From contig MU401493.1 in assembly GCA_022579005.1 (NCBI GenBank), positions 152,301 to 216,300 of the forward strand: DNA of 64,000 bases, read 5' to 3'. The position numbers and the translations under genes were made by a program. How positions within the stretch are numbered: the first letter of the stretch is position 1; each line of letters opens with the position of its first letter. The DNA is from Poronia punctata. Lineage: Eukaryota; Ascomycota; Sordariomycetes; Xylariales; Xylariaceae. Under the pieces are notes generated by a model. The model saw nothing but the letters and a program-made list of their open reading frames with translations, did no database searches and had not been told where the DNA came from. This document shows positions 26,001 through 37,401 of the stretch, piece by piece.

Positions 26001-26426
26001 CTCGCCGACGGGCCCTTCAGGAAGCCGTCATAGGGCCTCGATGTCCTCGGGTAGTAACGGATCGAACAACGCCAAGTATCGTAAGATCGCGGCGGCGCCT
26101 ATTCCACATAACCGGCCCTGGCCGGCAAGTGGAGGTGCAGAACTTCGTCTTGCGCATTACGACCACAGAGAAGCCATCAAGGACTACATGGCCAACGAGC
26201 CTCCACCGCGAACCGGACCTACGACTATTCGAGGCTGGAACGTAAACAACGTTTCCAAAGGACGCAAGAGTGTCAAGAAAGATGACTCGGAGGAGAAAGA
26301 ACCTCCTAGGTAAGTTAAAGGGAGGCTATACAAAACCTGTCGTTCCGCCATACTAACGAGTATTGCTTCTGTAGCATTACCACGTATATCAATAAGTGGA
26401 ACGCTTCCGACAAATCGATGGGTTAA
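23009..26426 (+). CDS. Large fungal protein of unknown function, probably nuclear
   Basis: I do not recognise the family. Exons 23009-23479, 23603-23698, 23827-26309 and 26375-26426 give 1033 aa, and all joins keep phase. The last intron contains a perfect TACTAAC branch site. The N terminus is Lys/Arg-rich (about 10-60), followed by a helical block (YDRQKDLRDLYSEVANAIKPV to about 155) that continues over introns 1 and 2 into YDRVTEDFLDACINRVELLL and the striking EEQGCWVVYRNGVKVPYPH near 210. A second ordered block (about 325-480) includes NRLILPPPFNFDDDEIGF and SVRAYKMDMNVRLDTGRTRLASVI. The centre is acidic and then Pro/His/Gln-rich. The C terminus has a short ordered segment, LRLAHYDHREAIKDYMANE. 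The basic and disordered make-up suggests a chromatin or transcription role, but that is inference only. Confidence 0.82.
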
Positions 26427-27802
26427 TTACACCCTCCAGCACCCCCCGACTTGCCCCAAATTTGGCGGCTATCCTCTTCCACACGATATCTGCCTCCCGC
26501 CGGAACGTTTCCGGCATTTTCACTTTCCGTCACTTGAATCAATCAGCATAGCGATGCATTAGGGTTTGGAAGAGTCTGTCGTTAGCAAGCAAGAAAAGCA
26601 CAAAGACAATGGTTGTGTTACATGGCATTAGGGCACACAAAAGGGGGATCTTTTGCATTGCATGGACCCGGGGCGTCTCGTTGCATTTACAATTACACGT
26701 CTGCATGTTGTTTTCTTTTCCTGCCGCATTTCAGGGCACACACAAAAGTCAAGGAGTTGGGGCCGGTTATGTTGTTTTTTGACGAACGAAAAACAGGAGT
26801 TGGGTCTGGATGTTTTTGTTTCTGACGGATGATGAAGCGAAAGTACCTACTTACTTACTACCCTATCTACACGTACTACGCGTATGAGGGTGAAGAGTAG
26901 AAATGATATTCTTTTGCTTAATTGATTGATTGATTGATTGTGATGATTTCCTGACTTCGCAACGTAAAGTCTCCGTGTGCTGTTCCTTATAATACCTAAC
27001 CCAAGGTACCTACCTACCTACATACTTATACACGTATATTGAAACCTGGCCCATCATCACCCAGCACACATTGTGGACGCTATAAATTCGAGAAATCAAG
27101 ATAAAAATGACTTGTAAATGACTGTGTTTTCTTGGGGACAAGACATTTCCCCCTAGTAGTGAGGGTCAACTACTTATCCATCCATCCGTCCGTCCGTCCG
27201 TCTTCCTCGTAGCTCTGTGTTACTTTGGGGATTGTGTACCATATTTCTAATAATAGTACCCTTTCAATTCTTTCATACTTGCCTTATATACCTACCTACG
27301 AGTAAAATCAACCTGTTTATCTCTTCCATCCATCCATCCATCCATCCATCCACGTAGGCACATTTGCTAACCTAACCTAACCTAACCTAGAATAGCTGCC
27401 GTGTGCTACTCTCGTATGTGATGGATGGGTACATTGCCAAGTTTTCCAATAGGCCAACTAAACCTAGACGAGTCTACGAAAAGAAATCGAGGTAAACTAG
27501 GATAGTGGTATATATGATGATGGGAGGTCACGTCACACATACTTTGAGAAGGGAGGGTATCCAATGATAATAAGAGAGAGAAAAAAAGCATCATTTAGAT
27601 AGCTGGTGAGGGTCTTGATTACAAAGCAAAAATGACACGAATCTTTCATTTCAACTGACATCTTCAAAGGAAGAAGAAAGGTGTACTGCAGTCAGTAGTA
27701 CACCTTATCTAATGTACATGCATGACAAAATGGATTTTTCCATGTCTTTCCATTCCTACCATCTCATCCATCCATTCATTGCGTGCCTGCACTGTGGAGA
27801 CT
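26427..27802. other. Convergent intergenic region with microsatellites
   Basis: This lies between the 3' ends of the unknown gene and AOS1. It holds GATT repeats near 26921-26939, CATC/CGTC repeats near 27178-27201 and 27325-27352, and a CCTAA repeat at about 27368-27390. No gene is supported. Confidence 0.55.
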
Positions 27803-29367
27803 TTATCCAGATGGTTGCTCCTGGGCCTTCTTATCATCGTACGTGGCTTGTTGCGGAATGGCCGTATTCGTTGGGTCCATGGGCGCGAACAACTGTGACA
27901 TGTCACCCTGCGGATGCTGCGTCATATCGACGGGTACGGGTACGGAGCCCATGGGTAGCGAACTGCCGAAATCGAGTTGGGAACGGCCCAAGTTGCCCAT
28001 CTCAGGATGCAAGGGGTACATGTTGGCTTCCATCTTGTTGCCGTCGAAAATGACCATGTTTTGTATCGGCTGCTGGTTCTGGCCGAGGACGTTGATGACG
28101 TCCTGGGCTAGCTGGCCTCCGAGGATGGCCGCTACCGGGGCGACTTCGCTGTTGATGTTCTGGAGGAAGCTGCGGAGGAACTCGGAGCGAAGGGTCTCGG
28201 ACGGCAGCGAGAGGAGGTTATGGTTATGTGTGGCCGATCTCGTAAACCATTCCAGATCTTCCTTGGTGTGATTAGGTTCTCTACCATGTTGGGTCTGGAA
28301 CTGCCACAGGGCACGCAGACAGGAGAGAGCAGGCGTGACAGCCTTTAAACGACGCTTCGATTTGGTATACTCTTCCGGCAGCAGACTTGTTTCCGAGACT
28401 AGGTCCCATGTTGAGTAGAAGTCTCGCTTGCTTACCCTCTCTATCCTCTTGTTGTCTTCTTTCTGCGATTTAACCTCGATTACGCTACGGAAGCGCAACT
28501 CTGGTCCAACCACGGCGGGAATGTTTCCCTTTTCACGCTTCAAGACGTAGTCGTGTTCAATAAGGTCGGAGAAGATGTATCCGTAGAGGCCGTGCACACC
28601 TGCAGCATAAAACTGACGGCTATGTAGGCGGGTGGCGGTGTTGATGAAAGCCAGGAGGGTGGGATTCAGGTCTGTAGCAATGACGATATCGAAAGAGCTG
28701 AAATACGAGGCTCCTTTGGTCACGACACTACTCGTGTCGGGGATAACTTTGACACGGGGGTTCAGTTTCTGGACCTGTGCTGCGGCAGCTTCGGCACGAT
28801 TCTGTCCGATATTCTCTTCCGAAAGAAAGAACTGGGCGCCAAGGTCAGCTTCGGTGACCACATGATCGTCGATTATAGTCAAAGATCCGATGCCAGCTAG
28901 CACGAGATTTTTGGCAATCTCGTTTGCAAGAGCCCTCATGGAAATAAGTAATATGTTGGCAGCTTGGATTTTCTGCTGCGCTTGCATCCCCCAAAGGCGG
29001 ATTTGGCGATCATACAGGGCAATCTCATCTATCGTCCGGATCAGAATCAGAGACAGCAAACTGTGAAGGGGTCGGATTATATAATCATACCTGGACTCAT
29101 CGTCTGATAGTTTGTATCCTGTAACGTCGCCGACACGTTGTGAAATGGCAGCGATGTATTCGGAGGGAACACGGGAACGGCCCCATTGGCATTGCCTTGT
29201 TCAATGCCGGTAAATGTGCCATCGTGGCCCTGTGCCGCGAAAAGGCCCTCAAAGTTGGTTGGCGCAGGTGCCGTGAAAGCTTGAGAAGCGTCGCCTGCCG
29301 CTGCAGCAGCCATCCCGGACTCCCGAGAGGACTCGGGGGCCTGGGGCGGCTGGTGACCGGTATTCAT
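27803..29367 (-). CDS. AOS1: SUMO-activating enzyme subunit AOS1
   Basis: AOS1 pairs with UBA2 to form the SUMO E1, which adenylates SUMO and passes it to UBC9. Exons on the minus strand are 29367-29091 and 29028-27803 (62-nt intron), giving 500 aa. The splice joins codons as SPDEIALYDRQIRLWG, the hallmark start of E1 half-subunits. The ThiF-type adenylation fold follows: MQAQQKIQAANILLISMRAL, NLVLAGIGSLTIIDDHVV, and LGAQFFLSEENIGQNRAEA. A tail segment, VAPVAAILGGQLAQDVINVL, is typical of the family. The adenylation-site Cys domain belongs to UBA2 and is absent here, as expected. The protein is longer than yeast and animal AOS1 (about 350 aa) because of a roughly 93-residue Ala/Pro/Gly-rich N-terminal extension encoded by exon 1. 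The NEDD8 E1 subunit ULA1 was considered, but the length and motifs favour AOS1. Confidence 0.92.
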
Positions 29368-30735
29368 TGCAAACTGGAACAGACAGGTAAGAGCTGGAAA
29401 TGGTACGAGATGAAAGTTGAACTTAAACCTGTTACATAACAGGGACTCGATATCTTACCTAACCACCTCTGACGTGACTGCTTGGCAAATGTAAATGTTA
29501 AGTACAGTCGACCAAGGCTGTGTAACTACCTAGGTAAGGTAGATATACGATTTCGTGAGTTCGACTAATGATTCCAGACCAGCGTTGATAGTCCGGTAGG
29601 CCGGCTAGGCGATCATTCAACGGACCTGCACACCGAAACTCGGAAGTTTTATAACGTCTGAAGTCACCGACACGCATATATCTGTTTGTTATGCCTGTCT
29701 GATACAGACGATGACGAAGACAGCCTCGTGTTGGGTAAAGTCCATATGTACCATGAGAATGTACCTACCAGCTCAGCATGTACACAGTAGTGTTATTGGA
29801 GGAAGAGGTCAACACCTCCATTAAAATGTCTGATGTACACATGGGTGCGGGTACATCATAACGTGTCGAGGTACCTACATCATGTAGCCTACCTTAGGTA
29901 CTTGTACATAGTACCCACCTCGTGTCTGACACTGTAGTACAAGTAGGTACACAAAAGTCTTATGTAAGGGCCACCAAATCTGACACCTGATTTAGTATAT
30001 ATATACGTAGATTTCTTCCTACAAATCTTGTGCGTGTACATTTTGTTTCTAGCTTAGCAATGCAAAATGGAGGACACATAGACATAGGGGGCTGCAAGAT
30101 AGAGCTTGTTAGATTAATTGTCGTCACCCCCCAAGTGTTGGTACCATGTTTTTGTTTATCGGCCAAAACTCTCCCTAATGAACCCAAGTCTGAGGTAAGA
30201 ACTGTACGAGTAAGAGGCAGGTACTCGTACATGCCACCTAACACTACCTACATAACCTATTACCTCAAACTTGATTCTAGGTTAGGACCAACAAAAGAGC
30301 AAGCTGGCATTTGCGTACGTGTAAAGTATGTGACCTACCTACATAATGTACCTACGCATGTAAGCAAGAATGCATAGCAGTAGGTACAGTACTTTACTTA
30401 TTGTATGAGCCTGTCCCGCTGTCCGGTTTTGGAGTTGCTCTCAACACCGGCTGAGGTGCCAGAGGATGTCCGCAGGTGCGCCGTAATTGTACGAGTATCT
30501 ACCTACGGTGTACGAGTCATCCTTCCTTCCTTTTTATTTTTCACTTCTTGAAAAGGGCCCACTACCTACCCTATTGGGTATTATCGTCAGCTTCACTTTT
30601 GACCTGACGATAATTGGGATGGATCCGACCTGCTAGGTCGTTAATATAGCAGCGAAAACATGACCTGGCTACCTAGCCAAGGTCCAAAAAAGCGACTACA
30701 ACCTACCTTGCGTAGGAAACAAGCGGCCTGCCTTG

Positions 30736-30767
<32 letters not shown>

Positions 30768-31749
30768 CTGGTCAAGGTTAAAAACCTAGAAAAATAAAGA
30801 AAATTGGTATTTCGGACGCAGCCCTTGATGGAAAGGTACGGGCAGGCAAAAGGGGTTTTTTGGATTTCCTTTTTTTCCCCTTGTGCCCCTGAGCTTACAG
30901 GTGGAGTCACGTTATCCGATAGGGTTACGGACGAGGTACGCGATACGCAGGTATCCCCGGCAACGCGGAATTGGTGAAAGACTTGCTCGCAGTGTCCCTT
31001 TTCTTTCTTGCAAGGTAACCTAGGCTTGGGTATATTTTGGAAGCCTAAATACTCTTGCCGTCTATCCTAACATAAACCCGAAAAGAGGTCATGTGGAGGG
31101 CTATACTATTAGGTAGCGGGAGGCGTCGGCTGGCTATAGTCCTAGGTACTACCCTAGTTACATATAGCCACAGTCGAGAGGTCAAAGCCACCCTCCCCCC
31201 TTAAGATAGACGTTAAAATTCTACTACTACTACTACTACTACGGTGTACGAGTATAGCTGGCAGCTGGCGGACATGGATGACCCCGCGTGCAACCAATTA
31301 CGGCATAAATAGGCAGGCAGGCAGGAAGTACCTACTCGTATTATAAAGGTAGGTGATGATATGATCTAAACGTGCTAGGTTCCCATGGCTTTGTGGGCGG
31401 GCGGGCAAGTACGAAACACTCGCCTCGTTCCGCACGTCTCCAGAGGTGCTGACATGCTTACCTTGCCTCTTGTGTTCTACACCACCAACGTCTAATAAAT
31501 ACAAGGGCAAGGTCTTCATTCATCCTATTTGCTCAACTGCTTTGGTAACCGCACTTTGTCATCTGTATTGCGCCAATACATCACTATAAATAAGCACTCG
31601 TAAATTACCGAACAACTGTTCTATTTGCAACTATTTAGGCTTAAACTCCTCCTGACCACCGCATCTCTAACAGCCGTAGAAGAAGATCAACCTGCGACAA
31701 TCGGTGTCTCCATTAGCTGCCTTCAACAAGGTTGTCGTCCTTTGTTTAC
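29368..31749. other. Divergent intergenic region (2.4 kb)
   Basis: This is upstream of AOS1 (-) and of the unknown gene at 31750 (+). It holds many TACCTA/GTAGGT words, TACGAGTA or TACTCGTA at about 30206, 30224, 30494, 31247 and 31332, a run of about 28 T near 30740-30768, and a CTA triplet repeat near 31220-31241. No gene was recognised. Confidence 0.5.
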
Positions 31750-33644
31750 ATGGTGAGAGACCAAGGCCAACACGGGTCTCATACAACCCTGGCTCCGTGA
31801 GATATTGATTGTGCATATAAGTCTGGTAATCGTCCCGACACCTCTTCGCTGCCAAACATCTACCGCACAGCCGATGGGATCATCCGCTCTATACTCGACA
31901 ACAACGCCTCGCCCGCCGATATTAGCCCTTCCGGAGAGCTATACCGTGCCATAGAACGACGATATTCTTCCCGTCGTCACCGACAAGTGGACCAAAACCA
32001 TCGCGACCGTTGGGCTTCCGTGGCCTCTTCACAGGACGCTATGGCATCTGACGACAGCCGAGAAGCGTCACGTGCGCCGTCTCGGGATAACCGCTCGTCG
32101 AATGCTTCGATTCTGGCCAGGGACAGGGGTCCGTCGGCGCCTATTCTGCCGCTTGTGCGTTCTTACTCCCAAAGGAACCAGGGCATACCTACCACAAACG
32201 CGGGTCCGCCGGCTCTGCTGCGACCCATTGGTCGGTTTCAGGGTAGATACAACGCCTCAGCCGAACCATCGTTTGCTGAGGGAGACGAAGATTTCCAAAG
32301 TTTATATAATTGGGAGGAAGAATATAGCCTTTTAGAGCAACATGGGCAGAATAGTGCACAGAATATGGGTCCCTTTGGGACGGGCCATAATGTTCGACCA
32401 CGGTCTCCTGTGGACAACGCTCAGTCCTCCCCTTTTGGGGATTCCGGAAGTTCCAACACACGAACCACGCCTGCCTCCGAGTTGTCTCACCCATCTCCCT
32501 ACCCATCTCAGCGGCCAGGATCACGCGAAGACAGCCGGCGTGCGAAAAGACGTAAAGTGGATACAGATAGGCTGGCAAACGACTTTAGGGGGTTTCGTTA
32601 CGGGAAATACGGCCAGGTCGAGCCCGGCCCGTTGACTATGGAATTAGTTAGTTGTGATGGAGGGATGTATTCAGACAGCACAACCGCGTATGTCGCCGAG
32701 AACATTCTGAAGAACGATAACAGCGTCTATTGCACGGAAGGTCCAAGGTGTAATATAGTTCTTCGGCATCAGGGCGCCACCCCTTTTACTCTGAAAGAAC
32801 TTGTCATCAAGGCGCCTAAGAATAACTACACCTCACCGTAAGAGAACCCCAGGGCGCCTTGTAAGGTACTGGCTAACAATATGTCGGCAGGGTTCAAGCA
32901 GGGATGGTTTTTGTGTCCATGGCGTCAGATCATCTCCTGAGCAGGACCGCACAATACCAAATCCAATACTCGCCACCTCGAAGCTCGTCTCGGCGCGTCG
33001 GCCGGGGCTTGGAGCCGCTAAATCCCATCATTTCTATTAGGCACAATGCCGACGGAACTACTATGACGCGAGCACAGGTACGGGCTAGGAGACTGTACCA
33101 TATGGGGCTTGAAGATGAGGATCACGAACAACAGGGGGTTGCTCAAATACCTTCCGAGTTTAACTTGGCTCCGGCACCTTTTCAGGTTACGACCGAATGC
33201 AGTGACGACGAAGCGGACGAGCCGAATGCGAGGACGCTTAATGCTCGGGCACCGAATCGGATTGGGTCTCTGCCATTCGAGAGTGATAGCGATGACGATG
33301 CAGAGTCAGATGCGTTCTCCCTCAGCAGAGCGGATTACCAGTCGAGACGGCGGCGGAACCGATCTAGCATGGCTTTAGCGGAAGCGGCAGAAGCGGCGCA
33401 ACTCGCCACACAGGAAGCCGTCCGCGCGGTCGGCGGCGAACTAATGACGCCCCATGCACGGTTTTACATTGAGCGACAGAAGAGTAGGTGTACGATCCAA
33501 TTCGACCCACCGGTTTCAGGACGATTTATTTTGTTAAAGATGTGGAACCCACATCGAAGTGCCAACGCGAATATTGATATTCAAGCTGTGGTCGCCAAAG
33601 GGTATGCTGGGCCGAGATTGTTCCCCTCTATCGAGCTCCGGTGA
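31750..33644 (+). CDS. Fungal protein of unknown function with split beta-rich conserved halves
   Basis: The proposed exons are 31750-31752 (only the ATG), 31822-32837 and 32891-33644, giving 590 aa in perfect phase. The first exon is inferred. The frame of exon 2 is open back to a stop near 31798 but has no ATG, and the ATG directly followed by a GTGAGA donor at 31753 joins to give MSGNRPDTSS ahead of IYRTADGIIRSILDN. Intron 2 has a GCTAAC branch site. A disordered Ser/Arg/Pro region separates the N terminus from a conserved-looking block at about 255-390 (DFRGFRYGKYGQVEPGPL, IVLRHQGATPFTLKELVIKAP, VFVSMASDHLLSRTAQYQIQY). The C terminus (CTIQFDPPVSGRFILLKMW, then NIDIQAVVAKGY) resembles the strands of a galactose-binding-like beta sandwich; that is only an impression. 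No function is known to me. Confidence 0.75.
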
Positions 33645-34971
33645 TGAGAACGGCAACAATGGGAGTTTATGTTGTTTTTGGTGGCGCTACCGGGGGGGTA
33701 TTTTACGAACTGGCTACGAACTGGCATGGTCTTGAGGGGGATGATTTTGTTTCTATCTTTATTCTGTTTTGGTCGTGTTAACGTTGCTTGAAATATTTCG
33801 AACTCTTTGCGCAAAGCTGCATGGGTCTCTTCAAACTGAGCATCTGTTATCCCGCCTAGGCCACTTTCTGAGGTCTACCTGTACCTACCACGTACTACGT
33901 GTACACGTGAAATGACGAGGAATGCTGCGAATGAAAAGCCGGTGTATACTTATGTGCTTGGAGAATGGGCATTATCATCGTCAATCTGTGCCAGGAGCTT
34001 GCAGGGTCTGTCAGGGGTATGTATAGGCGAGTGCAATTTGATAGCATCGAGCTAAATAAACATAAGAGTTAATGAAAATCAATGGCGTTTTCAAAAGTCT
34101 ACCTTCTTACCGGCCCCAAGAAGGGTATTTCATTTGAAACCTTGGGTTTCATCCAGCGGCAAGATCCATAGATAATGATACACATAGACAGTATACTCCT
34201 GAAAGTAGCTGACCCAAACAGATGGTACTACCAGATGGTCTATTGGTTATTACCGGGACGAAGGGGGTCGTTATTCACTCTGTCTAGGTATGACGTGAAC
34301 ATGATGGACAATACTCAAGTTCTTCCTGCCGGTATGGTCTAGGGAAGCAATTTTATGTGAGTGCAAGTGACAGTGACAGTGACATAACTGATATTACGAG
34401 TAGAGCTGCAAACCTCCCAATGAATGAGGATTTGATCTACAAGATGCGATGCACGTTATTAGGGTAGCGTTTACCAGAAACTCCAAAGGCGTAAGTAACG
34501 ACGTGCATAAATGATACAGAATGAATCATCGGTAATAAACACCCTAAGCTCTTACAGGTCTAAAGCTGTGTGGCAATGCTGAAGAAAATTGAGTCATCCA
34601 GTACAGATGTGTAATAAGGCGAGAAAATGTAGGGTGCAACAGGGGTCCAAAGAGGGTCCAGCGATAGGTTGGCCCCTCGTCGAGCAATACTACTGCATCG
34701 TAACCTCCCTGATAAGGTTGATTTATAGGCGTCAGGGTACTGCGTTGGTCGCTCTACCCCACTACCGGGGCTCCGGCATACATTAATCCCACTTCCCCTC
34801 CAAAGTTAGCTCTTTGATTTCAGTCAAGCCCAGCGATAACTCGACCGACGACTCGATCAGCACATCTCAAATATACTACTAAAGACTACAAGCACGACTA
34901 CCACGTCTACGTCTTTTTAAACCTATATTCTACCTATCTCAGCGCTCGGTATCCAAGTTTCGAACAACACA
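33645..34971. other. Intergenic region
   Basis: This lies between the unknown gene and eIF6, both on the plus strand. It holds an AGTGAC repeat near 34360-34382 and one TACGAGTA near 34395. The 34.8-34.97 kb part is C/T-rich and is likely the eIF6 promoter and leader. No gene was recognised. Confidence 0.5.
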
Positions 34972-36045
34972 ATGGCGGTGCGCGCGCAATTCGAGAACTC
35001 AAACGAGTGAGTACCCCGCCAAAACCAAAATCAGAGCCGTCAGCAGAAATGCTAGCATAACTGAAGAAAGTAATGGGATGAAAAATATGACATTTCAGTT
35101 GCTAATGACTGGGTTATTCTGCCTTGATTTTTAGGGTCGGCGTTTTTTCGACTCTCACCAATTCATATTGTCTTACTGCGATAGGCGCAAGTGAGAATTT
35201 CTACAGGTACAACCCCGCGATTGTCTCGATATGCGACAAAATTTACATCGGGGGACCGCCAGCTAACATCGATCCCAAAACAGTGTTTTCGAAGCCGAAC
35301 TACAAGATGTCATACCTATCTGCCGGACGACGATTGCAGGAACGCGCATCATTGGAAGGTTAACAGCTGGGTAGGTCAATCCATCTCCCCATCTGCATTT
35401 CGCCCAATGTACATCCCAACCCAAGCGCTCTTCTGCGCTACCAGAACGTGAAATTCAGTGAGAGTTTGTCGACTAACCCCCTCTTGTTTTGCGCACAGCA
35501 ACCGCAAAGGTCTCCTGGTGCCCACATCAACAACAGACCAAGAGTTGCAGCATTTGCGTAATTCGTTACCAGATGAGATCCGGATCCAAAGAATCGAGGA
35601 GAGACTATCGGCGCTAGGCAATGTGATTGTAACAAACGACCATATCGCGCTAGTCCATCCCGACCTGGAGCGGGAGACGGAAGAGATCATTGCAGATGTG
35701 CTAGGTGTCGAAGTTTTCCGCCAGACCGTCGCCGATAACGTTCTCGTGGGAAGCTACATGTCTCTAAGCAACCGGGGCGGCCTCGTACACCCCAAAACCA
35801 GCATACAAGATCAAGACGAGCTCTCGTCGTTGTTGCAGGTCCCCCTTGTGGCCGGTAGCATAAATCGTGGAAGCAATGTGGTGGGCGCCGGCATGGTGGT
35901 GAATGATTGGCTGGCTGTGACGGGTCTCGATACAACAGCAACCGAGCTCAGTGTTATCGAAAGTGTCTTCCGCCTAGGTGAAGGAGCGGCGCCCGGAAAT
36001 ATCAATACCAATCTCAAGGACACCATGGTGGAAAGCTTTTACTAA
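34972..36045 (+). CDS. TIF6: Translation initiation factor 6 (eIF6/TIF6), 60S anti-association factor
   Basis: eIF6 is needed for 60S subunit maturation in the nucleolus and keeps 60S from joining 40S until it is released in the cytoplasm. Exons 34972-35006, 35135-35206, 35284-35370 and 35499-36045 give 246 aa, the normal length. The pentein-fold repeats are easy to read: [19 protein letters not shown], then [61 protein letters not shown], and [18 protein letters not shown]. All joins fall in conserved motifs and keep phase, and introns 2 and 3 contain GCTAAC or ACTAAC branch sites. Three short introns near the 5' end are common in Pezizomycotina for this gene. The annotation is firm. Confidence 0.97.
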
Positions 36046-36913
36046 GATAGCGGCACGGAGTTGTGGAACAGGTATCACAGTTTTTCAGGTCACGCAGGAC
36101 TTCGCTTCGCTCCGGCAGGGCAATAGGCCGACACAAGAGCTCGTTGGGAGCTGTAAAGAGGGATGGAAGTCAAGGAACCCTGTGCGGACGGTTGAGGTCT
36201 CTGGCCTCATGATTCGAGACATTTATCATCTTGAAGACAAGGGACACGACGTCCTCGACGTCACGAGCTCGGTTTGTGGCAGTAGCTACGAGATCGGGAG
36301 ACCTTATAAGAGAATAAAAATGTCGAGCCAGGAAAATAATATACCCTGGTCGTGCCTCGGACTTAAAGGTCTTTTATGAAATACCACTCCTTAAACTCCC
36401 GTGTCTCCTATGTGATGATGTGACGACTGTCGACAGAGGACGGCATAACACAATCGAAGCCAGAACCATTCGACGGCCGCCATTCCGTGTACATACTGCC
36501 CAGCTTTAACGAGGATGGAAAAGAACAGGATCTCCTAGTGCTGCATTTCCCAGTCGGGCATCATACTGGTTATAGTCCATAATTTATCGGGTATATCAGA
36601 CAGTGAAACTTTTACCTTTAGCTCTTACAAAGCCTCTTAGCAACGCATAGTCAGTTTCTGCTGCGCGCTTGCATAACGACTTGTTATCGCAGGTTATTTA
36701 TTGCATACACTAGAAGTCTAGTCTGCGGGCTCTAGATATTATCAATTGGTTATTATTTCGCCATGGCTAAACTGTACCATGAATAGGTACATGCTCGATA
36801 AGTTCCACCCACTTGCTTTCGTGGGAAGAGGAGGTACACGGTCATCCCACTCTTTTGTAAACCGCTGGACGTGACACGTTGACGGACTGACGCTCTTATT
36901 TATTATTTGATTG
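36046..36913. other. 3' region of eIF6 and left flank of the transposon
   Basis: No gene is supported. A plus-strand open frame to 36379 is partly the eIF6 coding region in another frame and has no family signal. Confidence 0.5.
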
Positions 36914-36921
36914 ATGGCAAC

Positions 36922-37401
36922 CAGGGTTGTAAATTAGTAATACTAATGTAGTAATTGCCTATACTAATACTACATGTAGTTAGTAATAGTCTGTACTAAT
37001 ACTACATAGGTTAGTAAATGCCTATACTAATACTACATGTAGTAATACTACTGTAGTATGTAGTATTACTACAATTACTACAAAAATACTATTTTTACAG
37101 TATAAAGACAGTATAAAATAAATGCGCACTATGTAGCACAGTGTATTATACAGTGTTAATAATTTTATACAGTGTACATAAATTAAAAAAATTTAAAAAA
37201 AATTAAAAAAAATTAAAGTGTAGTAATTTTGTAGTAATTTTAGTAATTAGAAAAATTACTACAAAATTACTACACTTTTTGTAGTATAGTAATTGCCTAT
37301 ACTAATACTACATTAGTAATGGGATTCTGTTACTACACCGTTACTACATGTAGTAATACTACATGTAGTACCAATTACTACATACTAATTTAACAACCCT
37401 G
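36922..37401. mobile_element. Non-autonomous hAT-like element (MITE) with 8-bp target-site duplication
   Basis: The 480-bp AT-rich element begins CAGGGTTGTAAATTAGTA, and its right end, read on the other strand, begins CAGGGTTGTTAAATTAGTA: a terminal inverted repeat with one inserted base. It is flanked by a perfect 8-bp direct repeat, ATGGCAAC (36914-36921 and 37402-37409). CAGGG-type ends with 8-bp duplications are typical of the hAT superfamily. The interior has no coding capacity. It carries four copies of a subterminal word like CCTATACTAATACTACA (near 36958, 36989, 37020 and 37298) plus many GTAGTAAT/ATTACTAC words in both orientations, so it can fold on itself. The centre is A/T-rich. 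A transposase would have to be supplied in trans. The class assignment is inferred from the ends and duplication length. Confidence 0.88.

Noticed and set aside
27368..27390. CCTAA repeat resembling telomere DNA
   Set aside because: The unit is five bases, not the six-base TTAGGG unit of filamentous fungi, and it lies between housekeeping genes; a microsatellite is more likely.
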